64,000 nt of DNA, from positions 1,798,001 to 1,862,000 of the forward strand of contig NZ_AP025510.1 of assembly GCF_024347635.1 (NCBI RefSeq), in the 5' to 3' direction. Below are positions 28,147 through 37,546 of this stretch, piece by piece; within the stretch, counting starts at the first letter, position 1, and each line of letters starts with the position of its first letter. This stretch comes from Vibrio tasmaniensis. GTDB taxonomy: Bacteria > Pseudomonadota > Gammaproteobacteria > Enterobacterales > Vibrionaceae. A program made the translations under genes and the position numbers. The notes under the pieces were generated by a model that was not told the origin of the DNA, searched no databases, and saw only the letters and a list, made by a program, of their open reading frames with translations.

Positions 28147-28677
28147 TTACAACATCGTTAATGTCAGCTTCGCAAGATTATAAGCATCGACATAGCCGGA
28201 GTGCTGGCGGCCTTCCCACTCGATGTCTTTCGCTTCTTGAGCCGCACGATGACCAATGCGTTTTTCTTTCAATCTATTTTGAATACGATAAAGCGTTGCG
28301 ATGTTTAAAAACTCGCTAAATGGTGGCTCAATGCCTTTCTCTATACACTCTTGGTGTAAGATAAGGTCATCACGCCCCCATGCTGCATAGATTTTTTTCG
28401 GACCACCGAAGTTTTTAATCATCGACTTGATGACAGATTCTAATGGACGCCCTTGCTTTTCGATTTTACGAGGTGTAATGCCCGTTAGCTCGGCGCAGAA
28501 CAGAGAAACTTCGTCTTTCTCTGGCTTAACGTAGTATTGTGCTCGCTTCACGATAGTGCCAGATGCTAGGTCAATCTCAGCAAGACCAACTTCAATGATC
28601 TCCCCTGTTGTTCCCACACCGTCTTCGCTCCAACAGCACATTTCCAAATCGAAACATACCACTCGATTGTGATTCAT
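28147..28677 (-). CDS. DnaQ-fold 3'-5' exonuclease
   Basis: 176 residues, DEDDh exonuclease superfamily. Exo I motif FDLEM (Asp10, Glu12), Exo II region AAWGRDDL (about 98-105), and Exo III HSGYVDA (His159, Asp164) are in place. The length equals a stand-alone domain of the ERI-1/KapD-type branch, so RNA is a likely substrate, though DNA cannot be excluded. It is convergent with terB. Confidence 0.85.
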   Translation of the reverse strand: MNHNRVVCFDLEMCCWSEDGVGTTGEIIEVGLAEIDLASGTIVKRAQYYVKPEKDEVSLFCAELTGITPRKIEKQGRPLESVIKSMIKNFGGPKKIYAAWGRDDLILHQECIEKGIEPPFSEFLNIATLYRIQNRLKEKRIGHRAAQEAKDIEWEGRQHSGYVDAYNLAKLTLTML

Positions 28678-28764
28678 ACGTCGCCTAATTCTCTCGTCAA
28701 AAATTTTTTGAAATTGTACATCAGCCCAATACAGAACTCGACCCTAGTTGCATCAAGTGCTCAT

Positions 28765-30303
28765 TTAGCCTGCAATTGTCACTCGATTTCGACCATTTGA
28801 CTTACTTAGGTACAACATACTATCGGTTTTTTGAAGAAGTTCTTCGATATCTTCTTTACTGCGGATAGTAGCACCGATACTTAGAGTACAACTCAAAAGT
28901 TGACCTTTGTGCTCGCAGCAAGAATCACTTACGCTGTGTAAAATACATTCAAGGTAAAACTTCAAAGCTTCACGATCGGAAATGCTTGATATAATACAAA
29001 ACTCATCGCCACCGACACGGAACAAGTTGTCCCCTTCTTTTAAGTTCAATGAAATCTGTTTAATCACATGCACAAGCAAGGCATCACCAGCAGGGTGGCC
29101 AAATTTATCGTTGATACCTTTGAATTTATCGATATCGAATCCGATGAGAGTGAAAGACTCACTACGCTGAATTGTCTTGTCGAGGATTTTGTTGAAAGCG
29201 CGTCGGTTGTATATCTCTGTGAGGCTATCATGGTTGGCAAGAAAGCGAAGCTCTTTAGTTCTTTTATCAAGCATTCTAGACAGACGATCTTTTTCTCTGA
29301 TTTGCATATTAACAATGTACGCAAGCAACAGTGAGATCGTGGTACCCACCAATGCGATACCTGCTAAAACCACATAACCATAAAATGATATGCATGAGCC
29401 GATCTTGTAGTCGATCTTCCAATCGCGATTAGTCAGAGCCAAAGTCTTTGTTATCTCGTGACCAAAGACTGATTCATAACCTTTAGTCTCAAATAATATA
29501 GGTGAATCTTCCGCTTCAAAGCCAGTGTCAGTGACACGAATATAGACATTCATATCCCCTACAGCCGAAGCTAACAGATTTTCAAAGTAATAAGTTGTAC
29601 GAACTACACCAATCACAACACCGAGTAAATTGTCACTTTCACCATCAAACACCGGGTGATAAACCAACATGCCACCCTTTGGTGTTTCTTGATCTAAGCC
29701 ATCTTGTATTAGGCGTACCTTGTCAGAAACATTGGCTTCGCGAGTTTGTTTAATGTTGTCTATAACTAAATTAAAACGCTCTCTAGATGAATAAAAACCT
29801 AATACTTTATTATTCGCCTCTGTGTTTGGGTAAACGTCAGTTGCAATGAAAGCAGACTCGCCACCTAAGACATAGCCATACGTTTTTTCTTGGTGTTTTG
29901 GGATGGTAAACAACTTGAAGAATGGGTATTTTTTTTCCATCTCTTTTGTATATGCTGTGATTTCATCAGCCGATACTTTTTGCATCCACTGCAAGGCAAT
30001 TAGACTTTTTGAATGGGCGATGGTTTGCTTTGCAAAACGGTCGAAATTACCCCAATTATCTTGATCGTTAGAATAGAAAAAATTAGCGCCGGAACCGATG
30101 TAAGCCACATCATTATTGATAAACGCTTCAAGACTCAGAGTCTGATGCGTTGCAAAACTATTCAAATTCGTTACCAGTGCACGCTGCTGATTTAGCGCGA
30201 CAAACACAAAACACAAAACAGTGATCAAAAAACCGACCGAGAATACGACCAATGGGAGAATTTTTCTCTTCATCCCTATTAGTGGGTCAGTGGTGTCAGG
30301 CAT
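28765..30303 (-). CDS. CHASE-domain diguanylate cyclase
   Basis: 512 residues. TM1 at about 16-35, a periplasmic CHASE-type domain (about 45-290, with ALQWMQKVSADE and the motif region YPFFKLF), TM2 at about 305-330, a short coiled linker RLSRMLDKRTKELRFL, then a GGDEF domain with FDIDKFKGINDKFGH and FRVGGDEF (428-435). An intact GGDEF motif predicts synthesis of cyclic di-GMP. The position of the inhibitory RxxD site holds KEGD, so product inhibition through that site is probably absent. Periplasmic ligand unknown. Monocistronic. Confidence 0.92.
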   Translation of the reverse strand: MPDTTDPLIGMKRKILPLVVFSVGFLITVLCFVFVALNQQRALVTNLNSFATHQTLSLEAFINNDVAYIGSGANFFYSNDQDNWGNFDRFAKQTIAHSKSLIALQWMQKVSADEITAYTKEMEKKYPFFKLFTIPKHQEKTYGYVLGGESAFIATDVYPNTEANNKVLGFYSSRERFNLVIDNIKQTREANVSDKVRLIQDGLDQETPKGGMLVYHPVFDGESDNLLGVVIGVVRTTYYFENLLASAVGDMNVYIRVTDTGFEAEDSPILFETKGYESVFGHEITKTLALTNRDWKIDYKIGSCISFYGYVVLAGIALVGTTISLLLAYIVNMQIREKDRLSRMLDKRTKELRFLANHDSLTEIYNRRAFNKILDKTIQRSESFTLIGFDIDKFKGINDKFGHPAGDALLVHVIKQISLNLKEGDNLFRVGGDEFCIISSISDREALKFYLECILHSVSDSCCEHKGQLLSCTLSIGATIRSKEDIEELLQKTDSMLYLSKSNGRNRVTIAG

Positions 30304-30651
30304 AAGGGTTCCAAATGGGATAAAGTGAGCAGAAAGTATATAACGGAAGGGAATAATGCTCCATTCATGTTTAGTCCTAAAAATAACATTAAACGGGCAT
30401 TTTCTAAATTTTGTTGAGGTCTATTAACAATACCCTGACAAATCTAGACTAATTTTCAAGCGAACACACCAAAAAACCATTTGTTTGAAAACATTAAATA
30501 CCACTCTTAAGCCTTGAATATGCTAGTATCCACCCATATTTATAGCTTGAAAGCGACCGTTTCAGCCTAGTGCTACCGAGTTTCTTTCCAATCTGTATAT
30601 TCCTTTAAACCGACGAATATACCGTTAAATCAATTTTAAAGAGAAATCACT
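30304..30651. other. Intergenic region between GGDEF gene and DUF2760 gene
   Basis: About 350 AT-rich bases between divergent genes. They must carry both promoters, but no clear -35/-10 pair, operator or hairpin was identified. Confidence 0.5.
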
Positions 30652-31284
30652 ATGATCGTTGATTTGAACCTAATCCCACAGACGTTTGATATGCTTCACG
30701 CAGGCCTAACTGCATCAAGCGTTTTACTACTGCTAATCGCCGTTTCTCGTAAAACCCAAGTGGTTGAGAAAGTCGTAGAAAAACCAGTAGAAAAGATCGT
30801 TGAAGTTGAGAAAAAAGTTGAAAAGATTGTTGAAGTTGAGAAAGTTGTAGAAGTTGAAAAAGTCATCGAAAAAGTTGTTGAAGTTGAATCTAAGCTAGCA
30901 ACTGCCCCGACTGACTCTGCAATGCAACTACTGTCTATCATGCAGCAAGAAGCGCGTTTAATCGACTTCCTAAAAGAAGACCTAACGTCGTTCTCTGATG
31001 AAGAAGTTGGCGCAGCAGCTCGTGTTATTCACACTGGCGGTAAAAAAGTGTTAGCCGATTACGTGACGCTTTCTCACATCCGTACTGAAGATGAAGAAAC
31101 GCGCATCACTATCGCTGAAGGTTTCAACCCACAAGAAGTTCGCCTAACAGGCAACGTAACAGGCAACGCGCCATTCAACGGCACGCTAGTTCACAAAGGT
31201 TGGAAAGCAACTGACATGAACCTGCCAAAGCTTGCTGAAAACTACGATGCATCTGTGATTGCACCGGCAGAGGTGGAGCTATAA
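30652..31284 (+). CDS. DUF2760 protein with TM segment and charged repeat stalk
   Basis: 210 residues. A membrane segment at about 12-29 (DMLHAGLTASSVLLLLIAV) is followed by a Val-Glu-Lys repeat stalk (about 36-78, VEKVVEK/VEVEK units) and the DUF2760 domain (about 85-210, with LLSIMQQEARLIDFLKEDL, GAAARVIHTGGKKVL and FNGTLVHKGWKA). The stop codon TAA overlaps the ATG of the following Hsp70 gene by one base. The same trio (DUF2760, two Hsp70 homologues) recurs in other gamma-proteobacteria, so this is probably a membrane anchor or client-binding subunit for the chaperones; no function is proven. Confidence 0.9.
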   Translation: MIVDLNLIPQTFDMLHAGLTASSVLLLLIAVSRKTQVVEKVVEKPVEKIVEVEKKVEKIVEVEKVVEVEKVIEKVVEVESKLATAPTDSAMQLLSIMQQEARLIDFLKEDLTSFSDEEVGAAARVIHTGGKKVLADYVTLSHIRTEDEETRITIAEGFNPQEVRLTGNVTGNAPFNGTLVHKGWKATDMNLPKLAENYDASVIAPAEVEL

Positions 31285-33248
31285 TGGAGCACCAAACTCA
31301 GCCATCATCGCACGAGTCATCTGCACAGACACATTCACAAGACCAAGCGCCTAAGTTCAGTATTGGTATCGATTTAGGTACCACACACTGCGTTTTGTCT
31401 TACATCGACACAACCAATGAAGACGCTCGCGTTGAGGTGATGCCAATCCCTCAACTAACGGCACCTGGTACAGTAGAAACTCGCAGCCAACTTGGCTCGT
31501 TCCTATACCAGCCGCACGAACATGAAATGAATGCGGGTTCTCGCGTTCTGCCTTGGTCTTCTGAGCCTAAAGCACTGGTAGGCGCTATTGCGCGTAACCT
31601 TGGTTCTAAAACCCCTATCCGTTTGGTAGCAAGTGCAAAATCTTGGCTATGCCACGGTGGCGTGAACCGTCGTGATGCTTTCCTTCCTGCAGGTAGCCCT
31701 GAAGAAGTTGAAAAAGTATCTCCGCTTAAGACAACTGAGTTGTACCTAGAGCACCTTAAAGATGCTTGGAACCACGCTAACCCAGAACACAAACTGGCAG
31801 ACCAAGATGTAACGATCACCGTTCCAGCTTCGTTTGATCCTGCGGCTCGTGACCTAACAGCTGAAGCTGCGCGTAATGTTGGTTTCACTCACCTAACGCT
31901 TCTTGAAGAGCCACAAGCGGCTCTTTACAGCTGGATTGATAACAGCAACGACACATGGCGTGATGAAGTAGACGTTGGCGACATCGTTCTTGTTATCGAT
32001 ATCGGCGGTGGTACAACCGACCTTTCGTTAGTTGAAGTAACTCAAGATGACGGTAACCTAAGCCTGAACCGTATCGCAGTAGGTGAACATATCCTGCTTG
32101 GCGGCGACAACATGGACTTAGCACTCGCTTACCGTCTGAAAATGAAACTGGCTCAAGAAGGTAAAGAGTTAGCGCCTTGGCAGGTTCAAGCAATGACTCA
32201 CGCGTGTCGTGATGCGAAAGAAGCATTGCTAAACGATGCTGAACTGCAATCTGTGCCGATCGTTGTTCCAAGCCGCGGCTCTAAGCTGCTTGGCGCAACA
32301 CTGAAAACAGATCTGACTCAACAAGAAGTACAACAAACATTAGTTGATGGCTTCTTCCCACAAGTGGCGGTAACGGATCATCCGGTACAGAAAACTCGTG
32401 GTGCACTGACTCAGATGGGTCTGCCTTACGCACAAGATGCGGGTATCACTCGTCATATTGCTGCATTCCTTTCTAAGCAAGCCAATGCGCTTTCTGGAAG
32501 TGGCGAAGCCGCTCAACAAGATTTCAACCCGTTTGCAAACATGCCAGGTATGCCAGGAGCAGAAGCGCAAGCGCCAGCGGCAGACTTCATCAAACCAACA
32601 GCGGTACTGTTCAATGGTGGTGTTCTAAAATCGAACCTACTTGCTGATCGTCTATCAGATACGATCAATGAATGGCTAATTAACGCAGACGCTGAATTTG
32701 CTAAACAGCTTTCAGGTTTAGATCTAGACCTAGCGGTTGCAAGTGGCGCATCTTACTACGGCGCAGTGCGTCGTGGCCAAGGCGTTCGTATCCGTGGCGG
32801 TATCGCATCTTCTTACTACGTAGGAATTGAAAGTGCGATGCCAGCAATCCCAGGTATGGCTCCTCCAATGGAAGCGCTGTGTGTTGCACCATTTGGTATG
32901 GAAGAAGGCTCAAGCGTTCAAGTTCCTAGCCAAGAATTCGGTCTAGTGATTGGTCAGCCAGTACACTTCCAATTCTTCGGTTCTACGACCCGTCGTGAAG
33001 ACGTAGCGGGTACGCACCTTGATCATTGGGCACCAGAAGACCTTGATGAACTTCCTGAGATTCAAGTGATACTGCCAGTATCTGAAGGTCGCCGTGAGGG
33101 TGAAGTGGTTCCGGTAACCCTAGCCTCTCGTGTTACTGAACTCGGCACGCTTTACCTAGAAGCAATTGCTGCTGATAACGGTCAGAAATGGCACGTTGAG
33201 TTCGACGTTCGTGAAGATACGAATAGCGACTCAAACGAACAAGCATAA
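31284..33248 (+). CDS. Hsp70-family chaperone (DUF2760-linked)
   Basis: 654 residues. The Hsp70 actin-like ATPase core is visible: phosphate-1 motif GIDLGTTHCVLSY (28-40), VPASFDPAARDLTAEAARNVG (connect region), phosphate-2 VIDIGGGTTDLS, and adenosine motif FNGGVLKSN. The region after about 450 is unlike the DnaK substrate-binding domain and carries an insert with NPFANMPGMPG. It is not DnaK: there is no dnaJ nearby, and the C-terminal EEVD-type lid is absent. Translationally coupled to the DUF2760 gene. Confidence 0.92.
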   Translation: MEHQTQPSSHESSAQTHSQDQAPKFSIGIDLGTTHCVLSYIDTTNEDARVEVMPIPQLTAPGTVETRSQLGSFLYQPHEHEMNAGSRVLPWSSEPKALVGAIARNLGSKTPIRLVASAKSWLCHGGVNRRDAFLPAGSPEEVEKVSPLKTTELYLEHLKDAWNHANPEHKLADQDVTITVPASFDPAARDLTAEAARNVGFTHLTLLEEPQAALYSWIDNSNDTWRDEVDVGDIVLVIDIGGGTTDLSLVEVTQDDGNLSLNRIAVGEHILLGGDNMDLALAYRLKMKLAQEGKELAPWQVQAMTHACRDAKEALLNDAELQSVPIVVPSRGSKLLGATLKTDLTQQEVQQTLVDGFFPQVAVTDHPVQKTRGALTQMGLPYAQDAGITRHIAAFLSKQANALSGSGEAAQQDFNPFANMPGMPGAEAQAPAADFIKPTAVLFNGGVLKSNLLADRLSDTINEWLINADAEFAKQLSGLDLDLAVASGASYYGAVRRGQGVRIRGGIASSYYVGIESAMPAIPGMAPPMEALCVAPFGMEEGSSVQVPSQEFGLVIGQPVHFQFFGSTTRREDVAGTHLDHWAPEDLDELPEIQVILPVSEGRREGEVVPVTLASRVTELGTLYLEAIAADNGQKWHVEFDVREDTNSDSNEQA

Positions 33249-33254
33249 TGAATC

Positions 33255-33278
33255 AACGGCACCTTAACGGGTGCCGTT
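33255..33278 (+). terminator. Hairpin after the first Hsp70 gene
   Basis: AACGGCACC / GGTGCCGTT with a six-base loop directly after the stop codon; followed by ACTTTAT, a weak T-run. May give only partial termination before the second Hsp70 gene. Confidence 0.65.
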
Positions 33279-33365
33279 ACTTTATCAATGCGATTCCCTA
33301 CAGCAAGTATCAACAAGCTAGGGAATTTAGTCTTAAACAATATAATTTTAATCTATAGTGATGGG

Positions 33366-33399
33366 ATTCCCGGCTCTGTCGTACCTCCTTCTCGGGAAT
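33366..33399. repeat. Short intergenic inverted repeat (ATTCCCG / CGGGAAT)
   Basis: ATTCCCG at 33366-33372 and CGGGAAT at 33393-33399 flank 20 bases, in the gap between the Hsp70 genes. Similar GGGATTCCCG...CGGGAATGACG sequences are scattered in vibrio genomes. Not placed as a terminator because no T-run follows. Confidence 0.5.
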
Positions 33400-33471
33400 G
33401 ACGTTTACGAACAATAATAAGACCAAGACTATCCATTAACTGGTCATCACTTTGGCAGAATAAGGTTTTGT

Positions 33472-36312
33472 ATGGCATCTCCTCGTTTTTTAGTCGGCAT
33501 TGACTTAGGCACAACCAACACTGTGGTTGCCTACTGTGAAATCAACGACGACCTACAACATGCTCCCGTTTCTCTTTTCGATATTGACCAACTCATCGGC
33601 CCCGGTGAAGTGGTTCGTAAACCGCTACTTCCATCCTTTCGTTACCACCCAGCACAAGGTCAAATCTCCCCTTCTGACCTGACAATGCCGTGGGAACCAA
33701 GCCCCGTAGAAGGCGATATTAAGAACGTTATCGTCGGAGAATGGGCTCGCGAACTGGGCGCAAAAGTTGAAGGCCGCCAAGTATCCAGTGCTAAGAGCTG
33801 GTTATCTCACCAAGCGGTTGATCGTAACTCCGACATTCTGCCTTGGGCAGGCGCAGCTGATGTCGATAAAGTATCGCCGGTTGTTGCGAGTGCAAGCTAC
33901 CTGAACCACATCCGTCAAGCATGGAACTACCGCAACCCAAGCAATAAGCTTGAAGACCAAGACGTTGTGGTAACTGTTCCTGCTTCATTCGATGAGACAG
34001 CACGCAAGTTAACCCTCGAAGCGGCAGAACTGGCGGGTTTAGGTATGATTCTGTTACTCGAAGAGCCGCAAGCCGTTTGTTATGACTGGTATGCACGTCA
34101 CCAACAAACCGCAGCAGACGAACTTCAACAGATCCCGCTGATTCTAGTGTGTGATGTCGGCGGTGGTACCACCGATTTAAGTTTGATCGAAGCAAGCTTC
34201 AACTCAAGCAATAGCGATGACCAAGAACTCGCACTCGACCGTATAGGCGTTGGTGAGCACTTGATGCTCGGGGGTGATAACCTCGATTTAGCCCTTGCTC
34301 ACCTTGCAGAGCAACGCTTCAATCAAAACAAAAAGCTGAATGCCTCAAGCTTAACCAAGCTTATTCAACAGACTCGCGCCGCAAAAGAGAGCCTGCTTTC
34401 TGCTAATGCGCCAGACGATGTGAAGATCACCATGCTGGGCAGCGGTTCAAAACTGCTTGGCGGTACCAAGAGTATTGGTTTAACCAAACAAGAAGTTCAT
34501 CAGATTGCTCTGGAAGGTTTCTTCCCACTTTCTGAGTTTGCTGAAGTGCCAGACAAGCGCCGTAGCGCGGTGGTTGAGTTCGGCCTACCCTACGCAGCAG
34601 ATCCAGCGGTAAGTAAGCACGTTGCCGAATTCTTAGCGACACACCAGCAAGTATCAAAAGCGGCACTAGAGAAATCTGGCACAATCGAATTTGATGAGAC
34701 AAAACCAGCGATACCTGTCGGTGTGCTACTCAACGGTGGTGTGTTCAACAGTGAGCTTGTCACTGAACGTATTACTCAGCTATTGGGCAATTGGAACGGC
34801 GCACCAATAACCGTCTTAGATAACCCTCACCCTGACTGGTCTGTAGCCCTTGGTGCAGTAGCTTTTGGTAAAGCACGCCGTGGTGCACAACTGAAAATTG
34901 GTGGTGGTGCTGCCCGTTCTTACTTCTTGCATCTGCAAGAGAAGAACAAGATGGGTAAAGCGCTTTGTCTGCTTGCCAAAGGAACCGAAGAAGGCCAAGA
35001 GATACGCTTGAACAGCCGTCGTTTCTCACTGACTTTGGGAGAACCTGTACGATTTAATCTTCTGACTTCAACACACGATCAAATTGCTCATGACACCGCA
35101 ATTCAAAATGGTGTGATGGTCAATGTGGACGCCGACTTGTTCTCCCCTCTTCCACCGTATATTTCTACACTGGAAGGTTCAGGTACTGCAGAGCTTCAAG
35201 CCAACCAAAAAGAGCGTGTTGAAGTATTGCTTGCTTGTCAGTTAACCGAAGTCGGCACACTGAAAATGGAGTGTGTGAGTACGGAAGATGACTCAAAACG
35301 TTGGTTGCTCGAGTTTGAAGTCAGAAACAAGCAAGGCGATGAGTCCGATAACTCTAAACTTCATCCAAGGCTGGATGAATGTAAGGAATTAATTTCTCGT
35401 CTTTACAGCGGCAACAAGAAAAGTGCTGAATCTAAAGAGATCAAAACGCTAGCCAAAGATCTTGAAAAGCGACTCGGTAAACGCGATGAATGGGACTTCA
35501 CGACCCTTCGCCATCTGTTTGATACCTTCTCATTAGGCCGTAAACGCCGTCGTCGCTCTGAAGCACACGAGAAGAACTGGCTACGTCTGGCGGGTTATTC
35601 GCTGCGACCTGGCTTTGGTGACCCGACAGACTCATGGCGTATTGAGCAAATCTGGGGGCTCTACCAACAAAACATCCAATTCCAAAACCATCAAGGTTGG
35701 ACAGATTGGTGGGTGTTCTGGCGTCGTGTTGCTGGTGGCCTGAATCAAGAGCAGCAAGAGACCATCTTGGCTGACATCGCTAAGTACCTTCATCCGGGGG
35801 CAATGAAAAACCCTAAGACAGCCAAAGATGCGCAAGACAATGGTTATGAAGCCATGGTTCGCTTAGCGGCGTCACTTGAGCAACTCGAAGTGGAAGACAA
35901 GGTTCTATTGGCGACTTGGTTCTTAAGCAAAGCGATTAACCATAATCAGTTTGAACAGGCTCACTGGTGGGCTCTGGGTCGCTTAGCGTCTCGTACACCG
36001 TTATACGGAAGCCAACACAGCGTCATTCCAAGAGAGCAAGCAGAACAGTGGTTACCAAAGCTGCTTGACCAGAATTGGCAGAAAGAGCAGATGATTGCCT
36101 TCGCGGCTGTGATGATTTGTCGTAAGACGGGCGACCGACAGTTCGATATCTCTGATGACTACCGTGCTCAAGTTCTTGAAAAATTAAAGCAAAGCAAGGT
36201 ACCTGATTCATGGCTAACACTAGTGAGTGAAGTTACCGAGCTTTCTGAGAGCGAGTCTAAGCGCGTGTTTGGCGATGCATTACCAAGCGGGTTAAGCCTG
36301 ATTAATAACTAG
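33472..36312 (+). CDS. Hsp70-family protein with DUF3731 C-terminal domain
   Basis: 946 residues. The ATPase core is at 1-~470: GIDLGTTNTVVAY (9-21), DQDVVVTVPASFDETARKLT, LVCDVGGGTTDLSLIEA, and LNGGVFNSELV. The segment 620-946 (from about LYSGNKKSAESKEIKTLAKD through SLRPGFGDPTDSWRIEQIW and TDWWVFWRRVAGGL) matches the DUF3731 extension that marks this branch of Hsp70. It lies 223 bases after the first Hsp70 gene on the same strand. The two ATPase domains share motif layout but are well diverged, so this is an old duplication. Client and co-chaperone unknown. Confidence 0.92.
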   Translation: MASPRFLVGIDLGTTNTVVAYCEINDDLQHAPVSLFDIDQLIGPGEVVRKPLLPSFRYHPAQGQISPSDLTMPWEPSPVEGDIKNVIVGEWARELGAKVEGRQVSSAKSWLSHQAVDRNSDILPWAGAADVDKVSPVVASASYLNHIRQAWNYRNPSNKLEDQDVVVTVPASFDETARKLTLEAAELAGLGMILLLEEPQAVCYDWYARHQQTAADELQQIPLILVCDVGGGTTDLSLIEASFNSSNSDDQELALDRIGVGEHLMLGGDNLDLALAHLAEQRFNQNKKLNASSLTKLIQQTRAAKESLLSANAPDDVKITMLGSGSKLLGGTKSIGLTKQEVHQIALEGFFPLSEFAEVPDKRRSAVVEFGLPYAADPAVSKHVAEFLATHQQVSKAALEKSGTIEFDETKPAIPVGVLLNGGVFNSELVTERITQLLGNWNGAPITVLDNPHPDWSVALGAVAFGKARRGAQLKIGGGAARSYFLHLQEKNKMGKALCLLAKGTEEGQEIRLNSRRFSLTLGEPVRFNLLTSTHDQIAHDTAIQNGVMVNVDADLFSPLPPYISTLEGSGTAELQANQKERVEVLLACQLTEVGTLKMECVSTEDDSKRWLLEFEVRNKQGDESDNSKLHPRLDECKELISRLYSGNKKSAESKEIKTLAKDLEKRLGKRDEWDFTTLRHLFDTFSLGRKRRRRSEAHEKNWLRLAGYSLRPGFGDPTDSWRIEQIWGLYQQNIQFQNHQGWTDWWVFWRRVAGGLNQEQQETILADIAKYLHPGAMKNPKTAKDAQDNGYEAMVRLAASLEQLEVEDKVLLATWFLSKAINHNQFEQAHWWALGRLASRTPLYGSQHSVIPREQAEQWLPKLLDQNWQKEQMIAFAAVMICRKTGDRQFDISDDYRAQVLEKLKQSKVPDSWLTLVSEVTELSESESKRVFGDALPSGLSLINN

Positions 36313-36350
36313 TTTCTGGATTCATTAGATTGGAGCACTAACTAGTAAAG

Positions 36351-36386
36351 AAAAAGCCACTTTCGATTCGTTGAAAGTGGCTTTTT
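36351..36386. terminator. Terminator after the DUF3731 Hsp70 gene
   Basis: AAAAAGCCACTTTC / GAAAGTGGCTTTTT, 14-bp stem with an eight-base loop and T-run. It can act on both strands. Confidence 0.95.
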
Positions 36387-36468
36387 TACTGGTGGCTTAA
36401 GGCTGGTATGTTTAGTCGACTTATCGCTTCTTGGTTAAGAGCCTTAGCCGTATTGCAGTTCATCATTG

Positions 36469-36684
36469 TTAATGTTTCGTTCCTGTTGGGTTGATAGGAA
36501 AATCCGTATTTTCATAAATATCAGATAGCTTTTTCGGTTTCTTCTCTTTAGCTCCCTTGTTCGATTGATTATGAGTTTCGCTTAAAAGCCACGCCTCATG
36601 CATTTTTGCTGAATCCAAAAACTCTGGATCCTCCATTGCTTCCTTGCGAAGTTTATTTACACGTTCGAGAGTATCCCAAATCAT
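36469..36684 (-). CDS. Small hypothetical protein
   Basis: 71 residues (starts MIWDTLERVNKLRKEAMEDP), polar and Lys-rich, no membrane segment, no family recognised. It is accepted as real because GGAGGT lies nine bases upstream of the ATG, an unusually good ribosome site. Pattern EAWLLSETHN at 30-39 and a Lys-rich stretch KGAKEKKPKK at 43-52. Function unknown. Confidence 0.7.
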   Translation of the reverse strand: MIWDTLERVNKLRKEAMEDPEFLDSAKMHEAWLLSETHNQSNKGAKEKKPKKLSDIYENTDFPINPTGTKH

Positions 36685-36869
36685 AATACTTCACCTCCAC
36701 TAAGGCAGTAATATAAAGATAGCTCATACCCATAAAACTTCAACTAACCCAATGAGATAGCGATCTCACTTTCGAAAAATACCAGGTCTGGGCTAGTGGA
36801 AACCCGCATCAGGAAACAACTTCACGTGGTGTGTGTTTCACACCGATCTTCGACGATCTTTAAGTACAA

Positions 36870-36896
36870 AAAAAGCGAGCTCAATGCTCGCTTTTT
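36870..36896 (-). terminator. Terminator of the DUF2947 gene
   Basis: AAAAAGCGAGC / GCTCGCTTTTT, 11-bp stem, five-base loop. It lies 57 bases after the DUF2947 stop codon. Confidence 0.9.
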
Positions 36897-36952
36897 GTCT
36901 ATCTATCTGTTGATCGGATCGCCAACACTGGCTCGATTAAATCACACAGAAC

Positions 36953-37426
36953 TTAAGCACGGTTACCGATTTTCACCGTCCCATTTGTCGCAAACCAAAG
37001 TGCTTCTGAACGACGGCGACCTAGTAAGATAGGGCCATCATCGTAGAACAAAAAGTTTTTCCAGTGTTTCTTAAAAACTGACCACTTAGTTTCTAGAATG
37101 TTATATTTTTCATAACAAAAATAAACAGTTACGTCATCTTGCCAATCAATGAAGTTAAGGATTTCTTCTGGCATTTCAGGCTCATCGGCTTCCCAATGTG
37201 CCATCCAGCTGATCTCCTCATTCCAGTTAGATGCTTTGCTTGGCCAGTCTTGCGAACTGAGTCTTTCTGCATCTGGGCTTTGAGGGCTCACGTTCTCTTT
37301 CCAAAACTGTGATGCTCTCGCCTGTGTCATTGGCTTAATCTTTTCCAAATCCTCAGCCGGCAGTGGCATTGACTGATGAGTGAAAATCCATTTTCTTTGG
37401 TATTCGTCCAAAGTTGTATATGACAT
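36953..37426 (-). CDS. DUF2947 family protein
   Basis: 157 residues, soluble, rich in Trp (at least ten). Recognised from general memory of the vibrio DUF2947 group by YQRKWIFTHQSMP (near 10-22), MTQARASQFWKENV, and the tail LLGRRRSEALWFA. The ATG at 37426 follows GAGGAA with a five-base gap; a TTG one codon earlier is less likely. No catalytic motif is seen. Monocistronic with its own terminator. Confidence 0.7.
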   Translation of the reverse strand: MSYTTLDEYQRKWIFTHQSMPLPAEDLEKIKPMTQARASQFWKENVSPQSPDAERLSSQDWPSKASNWNEEISWMAHWEADEPEMPEEILNFIDWQDDVTVYFCYEKYNILETKWSVFKKHWKNFLFYDDGPILLGRRRSEALWFATNGTVKIGNRA

Positions 37427-37546
37427 CAAATTTCCTCAAATATCTTCTCAGGCTTATGGATTTACCATGCCTATATGTTCTTTCGATGCAGCGATGACTT
37501 CATTTTGTTTATGTTCTCCGCTGGATCTAAATTCATTTTTTCACGC

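Noticed and set aside
31451-31888. Minus-strand ORF of 145 codons inside the first Hsp70 gene
   Set aside because: Antisense to conserved ATPase motifs; no start signal.
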